Source: Halichondria panicea (taxonomy: Eukaryota; Porifera; Demospongiae; Suberitida; Halichondriidae). From it: 64,000 nucleotides of DNA. Position 1 is the first letter of the stretch, and each line of letters opens with the position of its first letter. Positions 34,370-46,058 of this stretch are shown one piece after another. The translations under genes were made by a program, and so were the position numbers. The notes beneath the pieces were generated by a model. That model was not told the origin of the DNA. It did not search any database and saw only the letters and a list, made by a program, of their open reading frames with translations. Location of the stretch: positions 465,001 to 529,000 of the forward strand of contig NC_087384.1 in the NCBI RefSeq assembly GCF_963675165.1. The letters are read 5' to 3'.

Positions 34370-35734
34370 ATGAACGAAGTGATGAAAATTGTTGTCCTGG
34401 CTCTAACTGCTTTGGTTGTTGCTACAGCAGCAACCAAGCCCATCACTGGACGCTCCAGTCGCTGGGACCAGATGATCCATGACCATGGTGTCCGACACAA
34501 GAGACAAGCTGGGCGACAGTGGCGGACCATTGATGAACCTTGTGATCTTGGTGATGTGACTCGGTTTGACAAGCTTCAAAGACGTAATTCTGGTTTTTTG
34601 GCTCCAGTGGGAAATCAGGGACAGTGTGGCAGCTGTTGGGCATTTGCAGCAGCTCATGCAGTGTCTGATACAAGGAACCTAGCAGCTGGTAGACAATTGG
34701 ACCTGCTCTCCGCTCAATACACCACTCGGTGTGCAACAGACAATAGTGGGTATGGTTGCTGTGGAGATTTTGCTGTGAATGCTCTAGAACACTATCGTGA
34801 CACTGGGGTGGCTACAGATGTTTGTTTACCGTATAATGAATTAAGTTCTAAACCACCAGCCAGTATTAAAGTAGATGACTTCGCCTGGAAAGCAAGCAAT
34901 GCAAAACCTTGTTTTTCGGAATGTGGAGATGGATCAGCTTTTGATCCAAGCTCAATAAAAATTCCCAACTACAAGGTCCTAGCTGTATACACTGATGACA
35001 CTATAATAGATGCTCTCGACAGTGGGCAGGTTGTGATAACTTCGATTTGGGTGAACAAGGATTTCGAACAATACAGGTGTGGTGTCTTGACAACTACAGC
35101 GTCAGCTTCAAATGCAAACTTTACTCATGATGTTACAATTGTGGACTACGAAAACGACACTGCTTTGGTCGATTTTTGGGTACTCAAGAATAGCTGGGGA
35201 AGCAACTATGGAGAGAGTGGGTACTACAGAGTTAGAAGGGGACAAGGAGATCTCGGACTTGGACTCTATCCCATATCTATTCCACTACTTTTCCCAGATT
35301 CGTCAGCATCATCGTCAGATCCCACTGCAGAAACACAAAAAGCATGCGCATTGGTGGCTGTTACCGAGCCACAAAATGATATCACAACAATGAGTGCAGT
35401 CGACTTCGCACTACAAGGTCTTGTTGACGATCAGCAAGTCCAGTGCCCCAATGGAGTAGCAGCTACTGGTCTAAGCTTGCTCTCTTTTGACAGTGCAGGT
35501 GTCCAAGTGGTGGCTGGTACAATGGTGGAGTTGACCGTAGACACGAGTGTCGGAGGATGTGGAGCGACTGTAACAAAAACTCTAGATTTGACAGTGTTTA
35601 TCGATCTCGACGGAACGTTCACACTCACAGACTTCAACATTGAAGACAGCAGCATCGAAAACACGGCTAAGATCCTAACTGCCTCCATGCTGCTACTGTT
35701 TGCCATGGTGATGATCAGCCTCATCAACAATTAA
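34370..35734 (+). CDS. Protease-cystatin fusion P3, 454 aa, all catalytic residues
   Basis: Single exon, the best preserved copy together with P6 and P7. Signal peptide (MKIVVLALTALVVATAATK), RHKRQ site near residue 42, papain-like domain with NQGQCGSCWAF (Gln and Cys), THDVTIVDY (His) and KNSWGSNYGESGYYRVRRG (Asn, Trp). The stretch YGCCGD...ALEHYRDTGVATDVCLPY matches the C1A region that normally reads GCxGG...YPY. After a Ser/Pro/Asp linker comes the cystatin-like domain (SAVDFALQGL; QVVAGTMVELTV; CGATVTKTLDLTVFIDLDG). The C-terminus is a hydrophobic segment ending the protein, as in GPI-anchored proteins. There is no I29-type propeptide with an ERFNIN helix: only about 45 residues precede the RHKR site. 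It lies antisense between exons B and C of the ANKRD13-like copy. Confidence 0.88.
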   Translation: MNEVMKIVVLALTALVVATAATKPITGRSSRWDQMIHDHGVRHKRQAGRQWRTIDEPCDLGDVTRFDKLQRRNSGFLAPVGNQGQCGSCWAFAAAHAVSDTRNLAAGRQLDLLSAQYTTRCATDNSGYGCCGDFAVNALEHYRDTGVATDVCLPYNELSSKPPASIKVDDFAWKASNAKPCFSECGDGSAFDPSSIKIPNYKVLAVYTDDTIIDALDSGQVVITSIWVNKDFEQYRCGVLTTTASASNANFTHDVTIVDYENDTALVDFWVLKNSWGSNYGESGYYRVRRGQGDLGLGLYPISIPLLFPDSSASSSDPTAETQKACALVAVTEPQNDITTMSAVDFALQGLVDDQQVQCPNGVAATGLSLLSFDSAGVQVVAGTMVELTVDTSVGGCGATVTKTLDLTVFIDLDGTFTLTDFNIEDSSIENTAKILTASMLLLFAMVMISLINN

Positions 35735-36024
35735 AAGCAAGAACTATTATTGTATAAGAAACTTTAAGCCAAAGCTGAAGTAGCTATATAGCTGTAGTTA
35801 GAGAACCCCCCCCAAAAAACAATGTAGACTAGTATGCAAATACATGCATATACTTTATAGTTGTGGCCCTCTTTTAGCTTCAAAGAGCATTATAGTAATA
35901 TTCCATATTTATGGTGTTCTCAGCTAGTACAGTTACTGCATGTGGCTATCTAGGATGTACTGAATGTGGTGTATATATTGCCCTGGGTCTACAACTCAAG
36001 ATATAGCCGGGGTACAGCCTATTA

Positions 36025-36670
36025 TGATACCACGATGCAGTCAATCAGTGGAAAATCCTCAGCCAAACAAACAGTTGCTTTCAGTTTCTGTGTTTTAGTG
36101 GTCACTTCAGGAGCTCTACCAATACCTGCACGAGGGGTGGCACATAAATATAATATACAACTATTTGCCAAAAAATACAGGCACACATAATATTATAAAG
36201 TGGCCTGGCAGACAAGCTCTTCAGTTAAGTTACCACAAGATTATGTTCATACACACTTACAATCTGGCTCTTCCTTGTTGTTAGGCTCAGTGAAGTATTG
36301 CTCCAATGTCAGTCTCGGCCCAGTACTCTGTCGAGCCTCCTCCGTTGAGGGTGTGTGGTCAGTGGGTGTGGCCTCAACTGCCAGCAAGTTAGACGCATGA
36401 GTTTGTGCGGCCCCCAGAAAGTCTTGCAATGGACTAACACTCTTTTGTTTCTTCTTCTCCGACTCTGGGAGATGCTCGACCCTCGTGTTGGTCTTGATAT
36501 TGAGCCCAGTCGCTGTGATTACCTACAGGGGAAAGGGGAGGGGCAAGAATATGTTAATACATGTGCAAACTAGATGCAAACAGGTGCGTACAGTTTCTAT
36601 GGTGATACAGAGAAACTGAAAGGTAGCAGAGCTAGTGTACCTTTTGCTTGAGTATCCACTGATCTGCTCC
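36025..36670 (-). pseudogene. ANKRD13-like exons A0, A and B, copy 3
   Basis: In transcript order: A0 (about 36640-36670, EQISGYS), A (36250-36525) and B (36030-36130). Exon A is open: ITATGLNIKTNTRVEHLPES, SVSPLQDFLGAAQTHASN, LTLEQYFTEPNNKEEPDC, matching the end of the GPCR-chaperone-like domain of ANKRD13. Exon B keeps ATVCLAEDFPL but has lost the QVMPIIDLM part. So the copy cannot make a normal protein. Confidence 0.7.
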
Positions 36671-36713
36671 ATGGTGTTGCTAAGTTACTAGGGCTCTCTC
36701 ATGATCACCCACC

Positions 36714-36755
36714 AACAAGACAAGGAGGCAGAGTAGAAGGGTGTGGCCTAAAGTG
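36714..36755 (+). pseudogene. Relic of GIT 3' end
   Basis: AAGACAAGGAGGC...GGGTGTGGCCTAAA matches the last codons and first 3'-UTR bases of GIT (26698-26735). The rest of the exon is gone. A like relic is at 53088-53125. Confidence 0.55.
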
Positions 36756-36914
36756 GTTGTTTATTTGTGCATATTGATCTAAATGGTATGGGTTTTTTTA
36801 GTACAGTGTCTAATAGACTGATTTTCCACACATCATTATAAGCACACTGACTCATAATTTATACAAAACGGGTGTTAATTTGAAACATCTATTCCTCGCT
36901 AATTTAAAGTTTCA

Positions 36915-37510
36915 GTTATTTCTCCTCCAGAGATAACTCCAGAGATAACTTCAGTATTCTCTGCGATTCCTCGTCTCTCGAATCCTCTTCTTCGTGTCGT
37001 CGTTTCCTGGCTTCCTCCTCTTCCAAATGCCGACTCAGCGCTAGGGCAAACTCCAACTCTTCATCATCAGCATTTGGACCACACCTACTGACCACACCCC
37101 CATGGCCAGACCTACGATAGAAAGTGGAAAATCCATGGAGATTGTGTGAAGATCAGTATAATTATATAATACATGCAGTAACACAAAACATACTAAATTG
37201 AGGCATTTCTGTAGTTTGAAATTATATAACTATACATGCAGACTTATATGCTCAAAGCTTGCAAACACACTAAAAACACCCACTCACCCCATGAGTGTCT
37301 GGTCCCCCAGTGCCTCCCTCAAGCTCAGCTGTTCCTCCGGGTCCCCTTCCCCCTGCTCCAGGAGGCTCTGTCGTATGGCCAGCTGCAACAGCTCCTCCTC
37401 TTCGTTAGCCATAGAGTAGGAGCCCGTGTTGAGTCGTCGGTAGGTGGGCGGGACTTGGAAACACTCCTCTGAGATGGTGCACACCTCCTGGGTCTGTACA
37501 GTGGAGCTGT
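36915..37510 (-). pseudogene. ANKRD13-like exons F and E, copy 4
   Basis: Exon E (37284-37510) reads CTISEECFQVPPTYRRLNTG and the ubiquitin-interacting motif EEEELLQLAIRQSLLEQ; exon F (36920-37110) carries two further UIM-like segments (DEELEFALALSRHLEEEE; ILKLSLELSLEEK). Both are open, but exons D and C expected on the right were replaced by the duplicated GIT segment. Confidence 0.7.
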
Positions 37511-37924
37511 GTGTGTGGGTGTGTGGGGTGGAGCTGTGTGTGGGTGTGTGTAGGTGTGTGTGGTGGAGCTGTTTGTGTGGGGGGGGTGGTTCAATTTTGT
37601 GAAATTTGTTGAAGAAGCATCAAGGACTGTTACAAGTTAATACATTAATTAGAAAATAAATGGTTTAGCTTAATTACAGTCACAACAAACAAGGTATAAA
37701 TAGAGCGAGTACATAGTACAATCAACTGATGCCTGTTAAAATGGCAGCTACAACGTACAACAGAGATCTGCCCACACACTGGTGGATGCATGGTGGTTGC
37801 CTGGTACTCCACTTAACCACCTAGTTTTCTACATGTATATGCAATATTAGACGGTTGTGGTTAAAACATGTATTGCATTTTGTGTTTCAAGATTGAAATA
37901 GCCACCACTTCGAAATTCTGTGCT

Positions 37925-38230
<306 letters not shown>

Positions 38231-38518
38231 ACTTAAGTGTGTATGTCCTTTTCCCATCATAGTTTTTGTATTAACGTGCATGTACAATCAAATATCTTAA
38301 AATTATAATACCTTGAGATTTTCCCAACAGTATTCTGTGTACACATGTGTGGTACTTGCTGGACTTGTGTGTGTATAGTCTGAAGTATTTAGACTAAATT
38401 TATACCCAGCAGTCTTTACCAGTACTAGTACTTTCTTGTAGTTCCTAGCCCCACAAAGTTAATTATCTTGTTGGTGTATAGTTCTAAGGCTACCCTACCC
38501 ACCCCACCCCACACACAC

Positions 38519-38710
38519 AGAAGCCCTCCTCCCAGGCCGTACAAGTGTCCCTTCAAGAGGTCAGAAACGCCTCTCAACGCTTACAGACGGAATGTCAGGA
38601 CGGCAGATCTCGCGTATCGAATCCGTCAGATCATCAGCTCAGCGTATGACGTTGCTAAGGCTGCTCGTCACCTAGTGATGTGCGTGGAGCAAGACAAGGA
38701 GGCGGTGTAG
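38519..38710 (+). pseudogene. Duplicated terminal exon of GIT, frameshifted
   Basis: Starts after a preserved acceptor (CACACACAG/AAGCCCTCC) and matches GIT exon 12 almost exactly, but lacks seven bases (CCAATCA) after GACGGCAG, so the frame changes before the last 40 codons. No upstream GIT exons are present, so it is a fragment, not a gene. Confidence 0.9.
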
Positions 38711-39299
38711 GGGGTGTGGCCTAAATTATGAGACTGGTGTGTAGAGAACTGTGTGCTGGACACTTCATTTTAAATACTGAATAGCTGAAATAATAATATT
38801 GTAGAAATCATGTTTGTTTTTATTCTGAAGTACATGTATGTGTTTTTTTTAGTACCCGTGTATACACTGATATATTGTTCTTAACCCATTATTAATACAA
38901 TGGAGCATTTTAATAATAATAAACAGTTTGTAGCATACATAAATTATATAATACTGATTCCACAAATAACACGCGACACACTGGTGCTATTAATTGAAAT
39001 AATAATCTCTATATACGGCCTCGCTAAAGTTCATCACAACAAAGAAGCTGTACAGTGATTACTAACTTTATATCAAGCTAGGGCGTATAACTCCAGCCTT
39101 CAGCGGTCGATACGCCCTTATCTATATGCAATATTAGCATGTCTGGTAAAGAATGGCAACTGATACAATGGCCTCAGGGATATATATGCCCACACACGGT
39201 GGACGGTAGTTTACCACCGACGCTGCAAAAATGAAAGGATTGAAATACAATGTAGCCACTACTCTGAAATCTGTGTAGATCCATGTAACATTTATACAG

Positions 39300-39790
39300 T
39301 GCATGTACTCACCTTCCTGTGTCTACAGCTGAGTGATCAGGTGTTGTGTCCTCAGGGTCTACACTACTACCACCACCATCACCAGCACGTCCATGTCGCT
39401 GCTTAGTTGCCAAGGATACGGGACCAGTGGGCGTGTACACAGGTACGGGATCTTCCCTCCTCTCCTCAGTGCGTAGTGACACGTGAGGGACAGGCTCACT
39501 GTGACTATTGACAATACCAAAGGAGTCACCTTGGCAGACATCAGATGGAAGAAAAGAATCTCTGAAATGGATTAAATAAAGATGCAAGACTAGGGAGTAT
39601 ATAGTGTTGCCTCTAGCACTCACAGTGAACGTGTATACATGAGTTGTTTACAATTATTACCAAATCTAACGGGGAAGCCTGAGGGCGGTTGTATTGCGGA
39701 CAGGATGGATTTACTTTGTGGCGTGCAGCTATTTGAAGATGAAGTCCTGCATGGCAAAGTGGGGAGTGTTCATAGCCTGGAGTGTGGGAG
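39300..39790 (-). pseudogene. ANKRD13-like exons D and C, copy 5
   Basis: Exon D (39309-39545) is mostly open (VNSHSEPVPHVSLRTEERRE) but begins out of frame after a change at CAAAGGAGTCACC; exon C (39660-39785) is interrupted by a 40-bp insertion and reads NTPHFAMQDFI. Confidence 0.6.
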
Positions 39791-40110
39791 AGGATAAACA
39801 ATTATCAAGATAATTAGATCTCACTTTTCATTGGCTAACTAGAGCTAGCAACGTCACGTATCCTCAAGCATGATTACAATTCCCAGCTGCTTAACACACT
39901 GAAATGGAATATTAATAATGAAAGTCATAATACATGGCAAAGTGGGGAGTGTTCATAGCCTGGAGTGTGGGAGAGGATAAACAATTATCAAGATAATTAG
40001 ATCTCACTTTTTATTGGCTAACTAGAGCTAGCAACATCACGTATCCTCAAGCATAATTACAATTCTCAGCTGCTTAACACACTGAAATAGAATATTAATA
40101 ATGAAAGTCA
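39750..40110. repeat. 183-bp direct tandem duplication
   Basis: The block beginning CATGGCAAAGTGGGGAGTGT at about 39752 recurs at about 39934 with nearly the same 180 bases after it. The corresponding place in copy 1 (27690-27890) has one unit only. Confidence 0.75.
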
Positions 40111-40309
40111 TAATACATGCAAGCATATGCATGGAGGTGTGGTGGTCAGTAGAATAAATACATGTCACATCAATCAATCAATCAATTAGGGTCAAGATAA
40201 TAAATAGAATATATAGCAGAAACTATAGAAGCACGACCGTGAGTACTACCACATAAGAATATACATTTCACAACCACGCGACGTTAACCAAATTCATGGA
40301 TCGAAGTAG

Positions 40310-40317
40310 TATATAAA
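40310..40317 (+). promoter_or_regulatory. TATA box of protease P4
   Basis: TATATAAA 66 bp before the ATG at 40376. Confidence 0.65.
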
Positions 40318-40375
40318 TACTGTAGAATGATTGATACCATTCATCCATATACTCCAGCTGCAGCTCAACGCAAGA

Positions 40376-41671
40376 ATGAACAAAGTGATGAAAATTGTTG
40401 TCCTGGCTCTAACTGCTTTGGTTGTTGCTACGGCAGCAACCAAGTCCATCACTGGACGCTCCAGTCGCTGGGACGAGATGATCCTAGACCATAGGACCCA
40501 ACACAAGAAACAAGCTGGGCAACAATGGCGGACCATTGATGAACCTTGTGATCTTGGTGATGTGACGCAGTTTGATCAGCTTGGAAGACGTAGTTCTGGC
40601 CTTCTGGCTCCAGTGGCAAATCAGGGAAGCTGTGGCAGCTGTTGGGCATTTGCAGCAACTCATGCAGTGACTGATTCAAGGAACATAGAAGCTGGCACAC
40701 AATTGGACCTGCTCTCCGCTCAATACACCACTCGTTGTGCAACAGATAATAATGGGTATGGTTGCTCCGGAGATAAAGCTTCGAGCGCTCTAAGACACTA
40801 TCGTGACACTGGAGTGGCTACAGATGTTTGCTTACCGTATGATCCATTAAGCTCTAGACTACCGACAGGAATAAACCAAGCAAAAAATCCGCTAACTTGT
40901 TTTTCAACTTGTGCAAATAGATTAGCTTTTAGTCCAAGCTCAATAACAATTGCCGAATACAAAGTCCTATCTACTTACACTGATGGCACCATAATAAATG
41001 CTCTTAAGGATAAGCAGGTTGTGATAACTTCGATTTGGGTGAACGAGGATTTTAAACAATACGGGTGCGGTGTCTTGACAACTACAGCGCCCGCTTCGAT
41101 TGCAAACTTTATTCATGATGTTACAATTGTGGACTACGGGAGCACTGATACTGGAGTCAATTTTTGGGTGATCAAGAATAGCTATGGAAGCAACTATGGA
41201 GAGAGTGGGTACCTCAGAGTTAGGAGAGGACAAGAAGATCTCGGAATTGGACTCTATCCCATAGCCATTCCAATACTTTCCCCAGATTCGTCGGTACGAT
41301 CGTCAGATCCCACTGCAGAGACACAAGAAGCAAACGCATTGGTGGATGTTACCAAGCCACAAAACAATGTCATTACAATGAGTGCAGTCGACTTCGCACT
41401 ACAAGGTCTCGTTGACAATCGGAGAGTCCAGTGCCCCAATGGAGTAGCAGCTACTGGTCTAAAGTTGCTTTCTTTTGACAGTGCAGGTGTCCAAGTGGTG
41501 GCTGGCACTATGGTGGAGTTGATCGTAGATGTGAGTGTTGAAGGATGTGGAGCGACTGTAACACAGTATCTAGATTTGACAGTGTTTATCGATCTCGACG
41601 GAACGTTCACCCTCACAGACTACTTTCTAGGTACCGCTATTACACATGCAGCCTTGGGGAAACAAGCTTGA
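40376..41671 (+). CDS. Protease-cystatin fusion P4, 431 aa, no C-terminal anchor
   Basis: Single exon and the duplicate partner of P1. It keeps the catalytic Cys (NQGSCGSCWAF), the His (IHDVTIVDYG) and the Asn, with Tyr for Trp (KNSYG). The basic site is TQHKK as in P1, so furin-type processing is doubtful. Cystatin-like domain: SAVDFALQGL and QVVAGTMVELIV. The C-terminus runs DYFLGTAITHAALGKQA and stops; bases coding for the hydrophobic tail are deleted, and the downstream bases still resemble the last codons of the anchored paralogues. Predicted to be secreted. It shows what P1 looked like before its Cys to Ser change. Confidence 0.87.
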   Translation: MNKVMKIVVLALTALVVATAATKSITGRSSRWDEMILDHRTQHKKQAGQQWRTIDEPCDLGDVTQFDQLGRRSSGLLAPVANQGSCGSCWAFAATHAVTDSRNIEAGTQLDLLSAQYTTRCATDNNGYGCSGDKASSALRHYRDTGVATDVCLPYDPLSSRLPTGINQAKNPLTCFSTCANRLAFSPSSITIAEYKVLSTYTDGTIINALKDKQVVITSIWVNEDFKQYGCGVLTTTAPASIANFIHDVTIVDYGSTDTGVNFWVIKNSYGSNYGESGYLRVRRGQEDLGIGLYPIAIPILSPDSSVRSSDPTAETQEANALVDVTKPQNNVITMSAVDFALQGLVDNRRVQCPNGVAATGLKLLSFDSAGVQVVAGTMVELIVDVSVEGCGATVTQYLDLTVFIDLDGTFTLTDYFLGTAITHAALGKQA

Positions 41672-42179
41672 TGATGATGATCAACCTCATGATCAACAAT
41701 TAAAAGCAAGAACTATAATGTATAAGAAACTTTAAGCCAAATTAAGCTGAAGTAGCTATATATAGCTGTAGTTTTATAGAGAACAAAAAAAAACAATGTT
41801 TCCCCACGTATAGTATATAGACTAGTATGCATACTCTTATAGTTGTGGCCCTCTTTTAGCTTTGATGTGACCTCTATAATGTGTACATGCATGTATATGC
41901 ATAATCATTATATATCATTCCATTATAAGCATGCAAGGTCAAAGAGCATCACTATTCTTATATAGTGTTCTCAGCTAGTACATACAATTACTGTGGCTAT
42001 CTTATAGCTTATAGGATGTACTAAATATATGGTGTATATATTGCCCTACATGGGAGCACAACTCAAGGTAGCCACGGTGCAGCTATCATACATGATGCAG
42101 TCTGCATCGGAGGTCATGCATATATATACTGGTGCTGCAACACCCAGGTACACTGTACAATCGTAAGTAATCCCCTTAC

Positions 42180-43045
42180 CATGAGGTCTATGTGATGGGC
42201 ATGACTTGATTTCAGACATCCAGTGGAAAATCCTCAGCCAAATAAACAGTTGCTTTCAGTTTCTATATATATGTTCTATAGTGGTCACTTCAGGAGCTCT
42301 GCCAATACCTGTACGAGGAGACCCGGGTGGTATATAATCTGATATGATGTACAATGCATTTGCTAAACTCTAGCTCGGCAGTTGTATAGACCTTTAGCAC
42401 AAATATTATATTACTGATATAGCAATGGAATCCTATTAGCAAGGGCAATAAAACTAAGCTATATATAATATAGCTTAGAAAAAATGCCATTCTCAAAACC
42501 TTGCATACGTTCACATGAATCACAATATACTATGCAAGGTTTTGAGAATGGCATTTTTTAGTGGTGCATGGTCAGACATGCACTGGGACTAGCTCTAGGA
42601 TCACATGCAGCGTCAGCAAAGAAAAAGCAAAGAAAAAGGTGGGGGACTCACATGCAGCAAGCTTCAGGGGCAGGATGATTATTGCGCATGTGTAATGAAG
42701 TGCCTCGAATTAAAGGTGCGTGTAACCTATTTCTGAAGAGGTTCAACCACTATTATTCAATGGATAATTAACAATTTGCATAGTACAATTTATACACTGA
42801 CTTCACACATAGCATAATACAACACGACAAAACTAGTTATATTCCTCGCTAATTTAAAGTTTAAAAATTCAGTTATTCTCCTCCAGAGATAACTTGTGCA
42901 ATTCGAATCCTCTTCTTCGTGTCGTTGTTTCCTGGTGTCCTCCTCTTCCAAATGCCGACTCAGCGCTAGAGCAAACTTCAACTCTTCATCGTCAACATTT
43001 GGACCACACCTACTGACCACACCCCCAGGGTCAGACCTATGATAG
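42180..43045 (-). pseudogene. ANKRD13-like exons B and F, copy 6, with hairpin
   Basis: Duplicate of 29935-30795. Exon B (42180-42300) carries the same in-frame stops as its partner. Exon F (42880-43020) reads DDEELKFALALSRHLEEEDT and then loses the last UIM. The perfect 29-bp hairpin lies between them. Confidence 0.65.
42479..42559. ncRNA. Second copy of the perfect 29-bp hairpin
   Basis: 42479-42507 pairs with 42531-42559; arms and loop are identical to 30231-30311 although the flanks have changed in several places. A decayed remnant may exist near 46865-46920 in another unit. Confidence 0.4.
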
Positions 43046-43669
43046 AGAGTGGAAATACATGAAGATTATGTGAACATCAGTAGAATACATGCAAAACCCT
43101 AAATGCCTCAATGAAATGAGATAAAAAGAGATTAGATAACACTTAATCTCATGAGCGACACTCTAGATTGCTTAAGGATACAAATGATGTAATGTGTTAG
43201 CCAATGCAACGCTAAGATCATGTGCATGATGAAGACACATTATTATAGATACCTCATGCGGATCATTGCCCATGATAAAACATTACGTGTTTTGTGGGGG
43301 GTATGCATGAGGAGATACAATGAACATGTACACATGATATGTTGGTTACCAAATCTGACAGGGTGCAAACAATTTGCATTTATTGTGTGACACACTGGTG
43401 CTAAATTGAAGTAATTATATATAATAATATCGATGTCCTCGCTATATTAAAGTTCATCACAACAAAGAAGCTGTACAGTGATTACTAACTCTATTCTTGT
43501 ATATATGCAATGCTTGCATGTCTGGTACAGAACGGCAGCTGACACAACAGCCCCAGGGATATGCCCACACACTGCATGGTGGATGGTAGTTTACCACACG
43601 CTGAGCTATGCAAAAATGAACTATAGTGTAGCCACTGAAAATCCCTGTAAGTTATGCAGTGCATGCATG

Positions 43670-44235
43670 TACTCACCTTCCCGTGTCTACAGCTGAGTCA
43701 GGTGTTGTGTCCTCAGGGTCAACACTACTATGTACCACCAGCATATTCATGTCGCTGCTTGGTTGCTGAGGATACGGGACCAGTGGGCGTGTACACAGGT
43801 ACGGGATCTTCCCTCCTCTCCTCAGTACGTAGTGACACGTGAGGGACAGGCTCACTGTGACTATTGACATTACCAAAGGGTCACCTTTGCAGACATGAAT
43901 GGAATTTCTGTAACGGAGGAAATAAAATAAAGATACAATTCGAGACTAAAAAGTAGTGTGGGAGATATGAAGAGATACAATGCAATACGCATATACATGC
44001 AGTGAGCTAGCCTCGATTCCAGGCCAATTTTTAAAGTTAAAAATACTAGTTAGCGGCCTAGCTATAGAGACAACGAGACTGGGAGAACGAGGCTAGCAGT
44101 GAACGTGACAATGTGCAATGTACACGTTCATGATGTGTTGTTTACTAAATCTGACAGGGAAGCCTGAGAGCATTTGAAGATTGATGAAGTCCTTCACCTT
44201 GGCAAAAAGTGGTGAGTGTTCATAGCCTGGAGTGT
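43670..44235 (-). pseudogene. ANKRD13-like exons D and C, copy 7
   Basis: Exon D (43670-43900) reads VNSHSEPVPHVSLRTEERRE but has one extra base near the start (CCAAAGGGTCACC); exon C (44150-44225) reads NTHHFLPR-type sequence with a small insertion (GCAAAAAGTGG). A family-3 MITE at 44007-44095 lies between. Confidence 0.6.
44007..44095. mobile_element. MITE, family 3, long version (duplicate)
   Basis: Same insertion as 33744-33836 at the same place in the unit, with a few substitutions. Confidence 0.55.
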
Positions 44236-44547
44236 GGGAGAGAGTAAACAACGATTAATAATTAGATCTCACTTTTCATTGGCTAACTACGTAGAGCTAG
44301 CAACATTGCATCATTTTTATCCTCAAGCATAATTATAATTCCCTGGGAATTATAACACCTATAAATACATATAGTAAAGTCATAATACAAGCAAGCATAT
44401 GCATGGAGGTGTGGTGGTCAGTAGAATAAATACATGTCATATCAATCAATGAAAATAATAAATATTGTGAAACTAACACAACGGTGAGTACCAAATAAGA
44501 ATACATTTTATAACCACGTTAACTAAATTCATGATTGAAGTATATAG

Positions 44548-44555
44548 TATATAAA
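44548..44555 (+). promoter_or_regulatory. TATA box of protease P5
   Basis: TATATAAA 66 bp before the ATG at 44614. Confidence 0.65.
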
Positions 44556-44613
44556 TACCGTAGAATGATTGATACCATTCATCCGTATACTCCAGCTGCA
44601 GCTCAATGCAAGA

Positions 44614-46058
44614 ATGAACGAAGTGATGAAAATTGTTGTCCTGGCTCTAACTGCTTTGGTTGTTGCTACAGCAGCAACCAAGCCCATCACTGGACGCTCC
44701 AGTCGCTGGGACCAGATGATCCATGACCATGGTGTCCGACACAAGAGACAAGCTGGGCGACAGTGGCGGACCACTGCTGAATCTTGTGATGATCTTGGTG
44801 ATTTGACTCGGTTTGACAAGCTTCAAAGACGTAATTCTGGTTTTTTGGCTCCAGTGGGAGATCAGGGACAGTGTGGCAGCTGTTGGGCATTTGCAGCAGC
44901 TCATGCAGTGTCTGATACAAGGAACCTAGCAGTTGGTACACAATTGGACCTGCTCTCCGCTCAATACACGGCTCGGTGTGCATCAGTTAACTTTGGGTAT
45001 GGTTGCTGTGGAGATGATCCTGTGAATGCTCTAGAACACTATCGACACACTGGGGTGGCTACAGACGTTTGTTTGCCATATAATTATAATCAATTAAGCT
45101 CTAAACCACCGAAAGACTATACAGGAAACTACAAAGCAGAAAATCACCTAATTTGTTTTTCGGAATGTGCAGATGGATCCGCTTTTGATCCAAGCTCAAT
45201 AAAAATTCCCAACTACAAAGTCCTAGCTGCATATACTGATGAAACTATAATAGATGCTCTCGACAGTGGGCAGGTTGTGATAACTTTGATTTCGCCAAAC
45301 GAGGATTTTAGACAATACGGGTGTGGTGTCTTGACAACTACAGCACCACCAGCTTCGAACTATACCAAACTACATGCTGTTACAATTGTGGACTACGAAA
45401 ACGACACTGCTTTAGTCGATTTTTGGGTGCTCAAGAATAGCTGGGGAATCGGTCGTGGAGAGAGTGGGTACTACAGAGTGAGGAGAGGACAAGGAGATCT
45501 TGGACTTGGAATCTATCCCATATTCATTCCACTACTTTCCCCAGATTCGTCAGTACCATCGTCAGATCCCACTGCAGAGACACAAGAAACATGCGCATTG
45601 GTGGATGTTACCGACCCACATAATGATGTCACAACAATGAGTGCAGTCGACTTTGCACTACAAGGTCTTGTTGACGATCAGCAAGTCCAGTGCCCCAATG
45701 GAGCAGCAGCTACTGGTCTAAACTTGCTCTCTTTTGACAGTGCAGGTGTCCAAGTGGTGGCTGGTACAATGGTGGAGTTGAGCGTAGGCACGAGTGTCGG
45801 AGGATGTGGAGCGACTGTAACACAGCATCTAGTATGACAGTGTTTATCGATCTCGACGGAACGTTCACCCTCACAGACTACTTTCTAGGTACCGCTATTA
45901 CACAGCCTTTGGGGAAACGAGCTTCATCTAGCGAAGTGGATGCATCAGTCAAGTCTAGCTTTGATGATTACAATATCGGAAACACGGCTAAGATCCTAAC
46001 TGCCTCCATGCTGCTACTGTTTGCCATGGTGATGATCAGCCTCATGATTAACAATTAA
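44614..46058 (+). pseudogene. Protease-cystatin fusion P5, frameshifted in the cystatin domain
   Basis: The first frame runs from 44614 to a TGA at 45835-45837 (407 codons). It contains signal peptide, RHKRQ site, and a complete papain-like domain (DQGQCGSCWAF; LHAVTIVDY; KNSWGIGRGESGYYRVRRG), then SAVDFALQGL and QVVAG. One base is missing at CATCTAGTATGACAG compared with paralogues, so the last 70 or so codons, still coding for TVFIDLDGTFTLTDYFLG and the hydrophobic tail up to 46058, are in another frame. Either a recent pseudogene, or a gene making a soluble protease with a truncated cystatin domain, since the catalytic part is unharmed. Confidence 0.85.

Larger units (their letters stand above)
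38254..43363 (+). repeat. Segmental duplication, copy 2 (pairs with 26243-31118)
   Basis: Second copy of the segment that starts in GIT intron 11. Differences include a 7-bp deletion in the GIT exon, a 183-bp internal tandem duplication near 39.75-40.1 kb, and coding changes between P1 and P4. Confidence 0.85.

Noticed and set aside
34403-35730. Antisense open frames of 80-120 codons across every protease gene
   Set aside because: They recur because the sense codons are conserved among copies; they have no domain and overlap strongly coding sequence.
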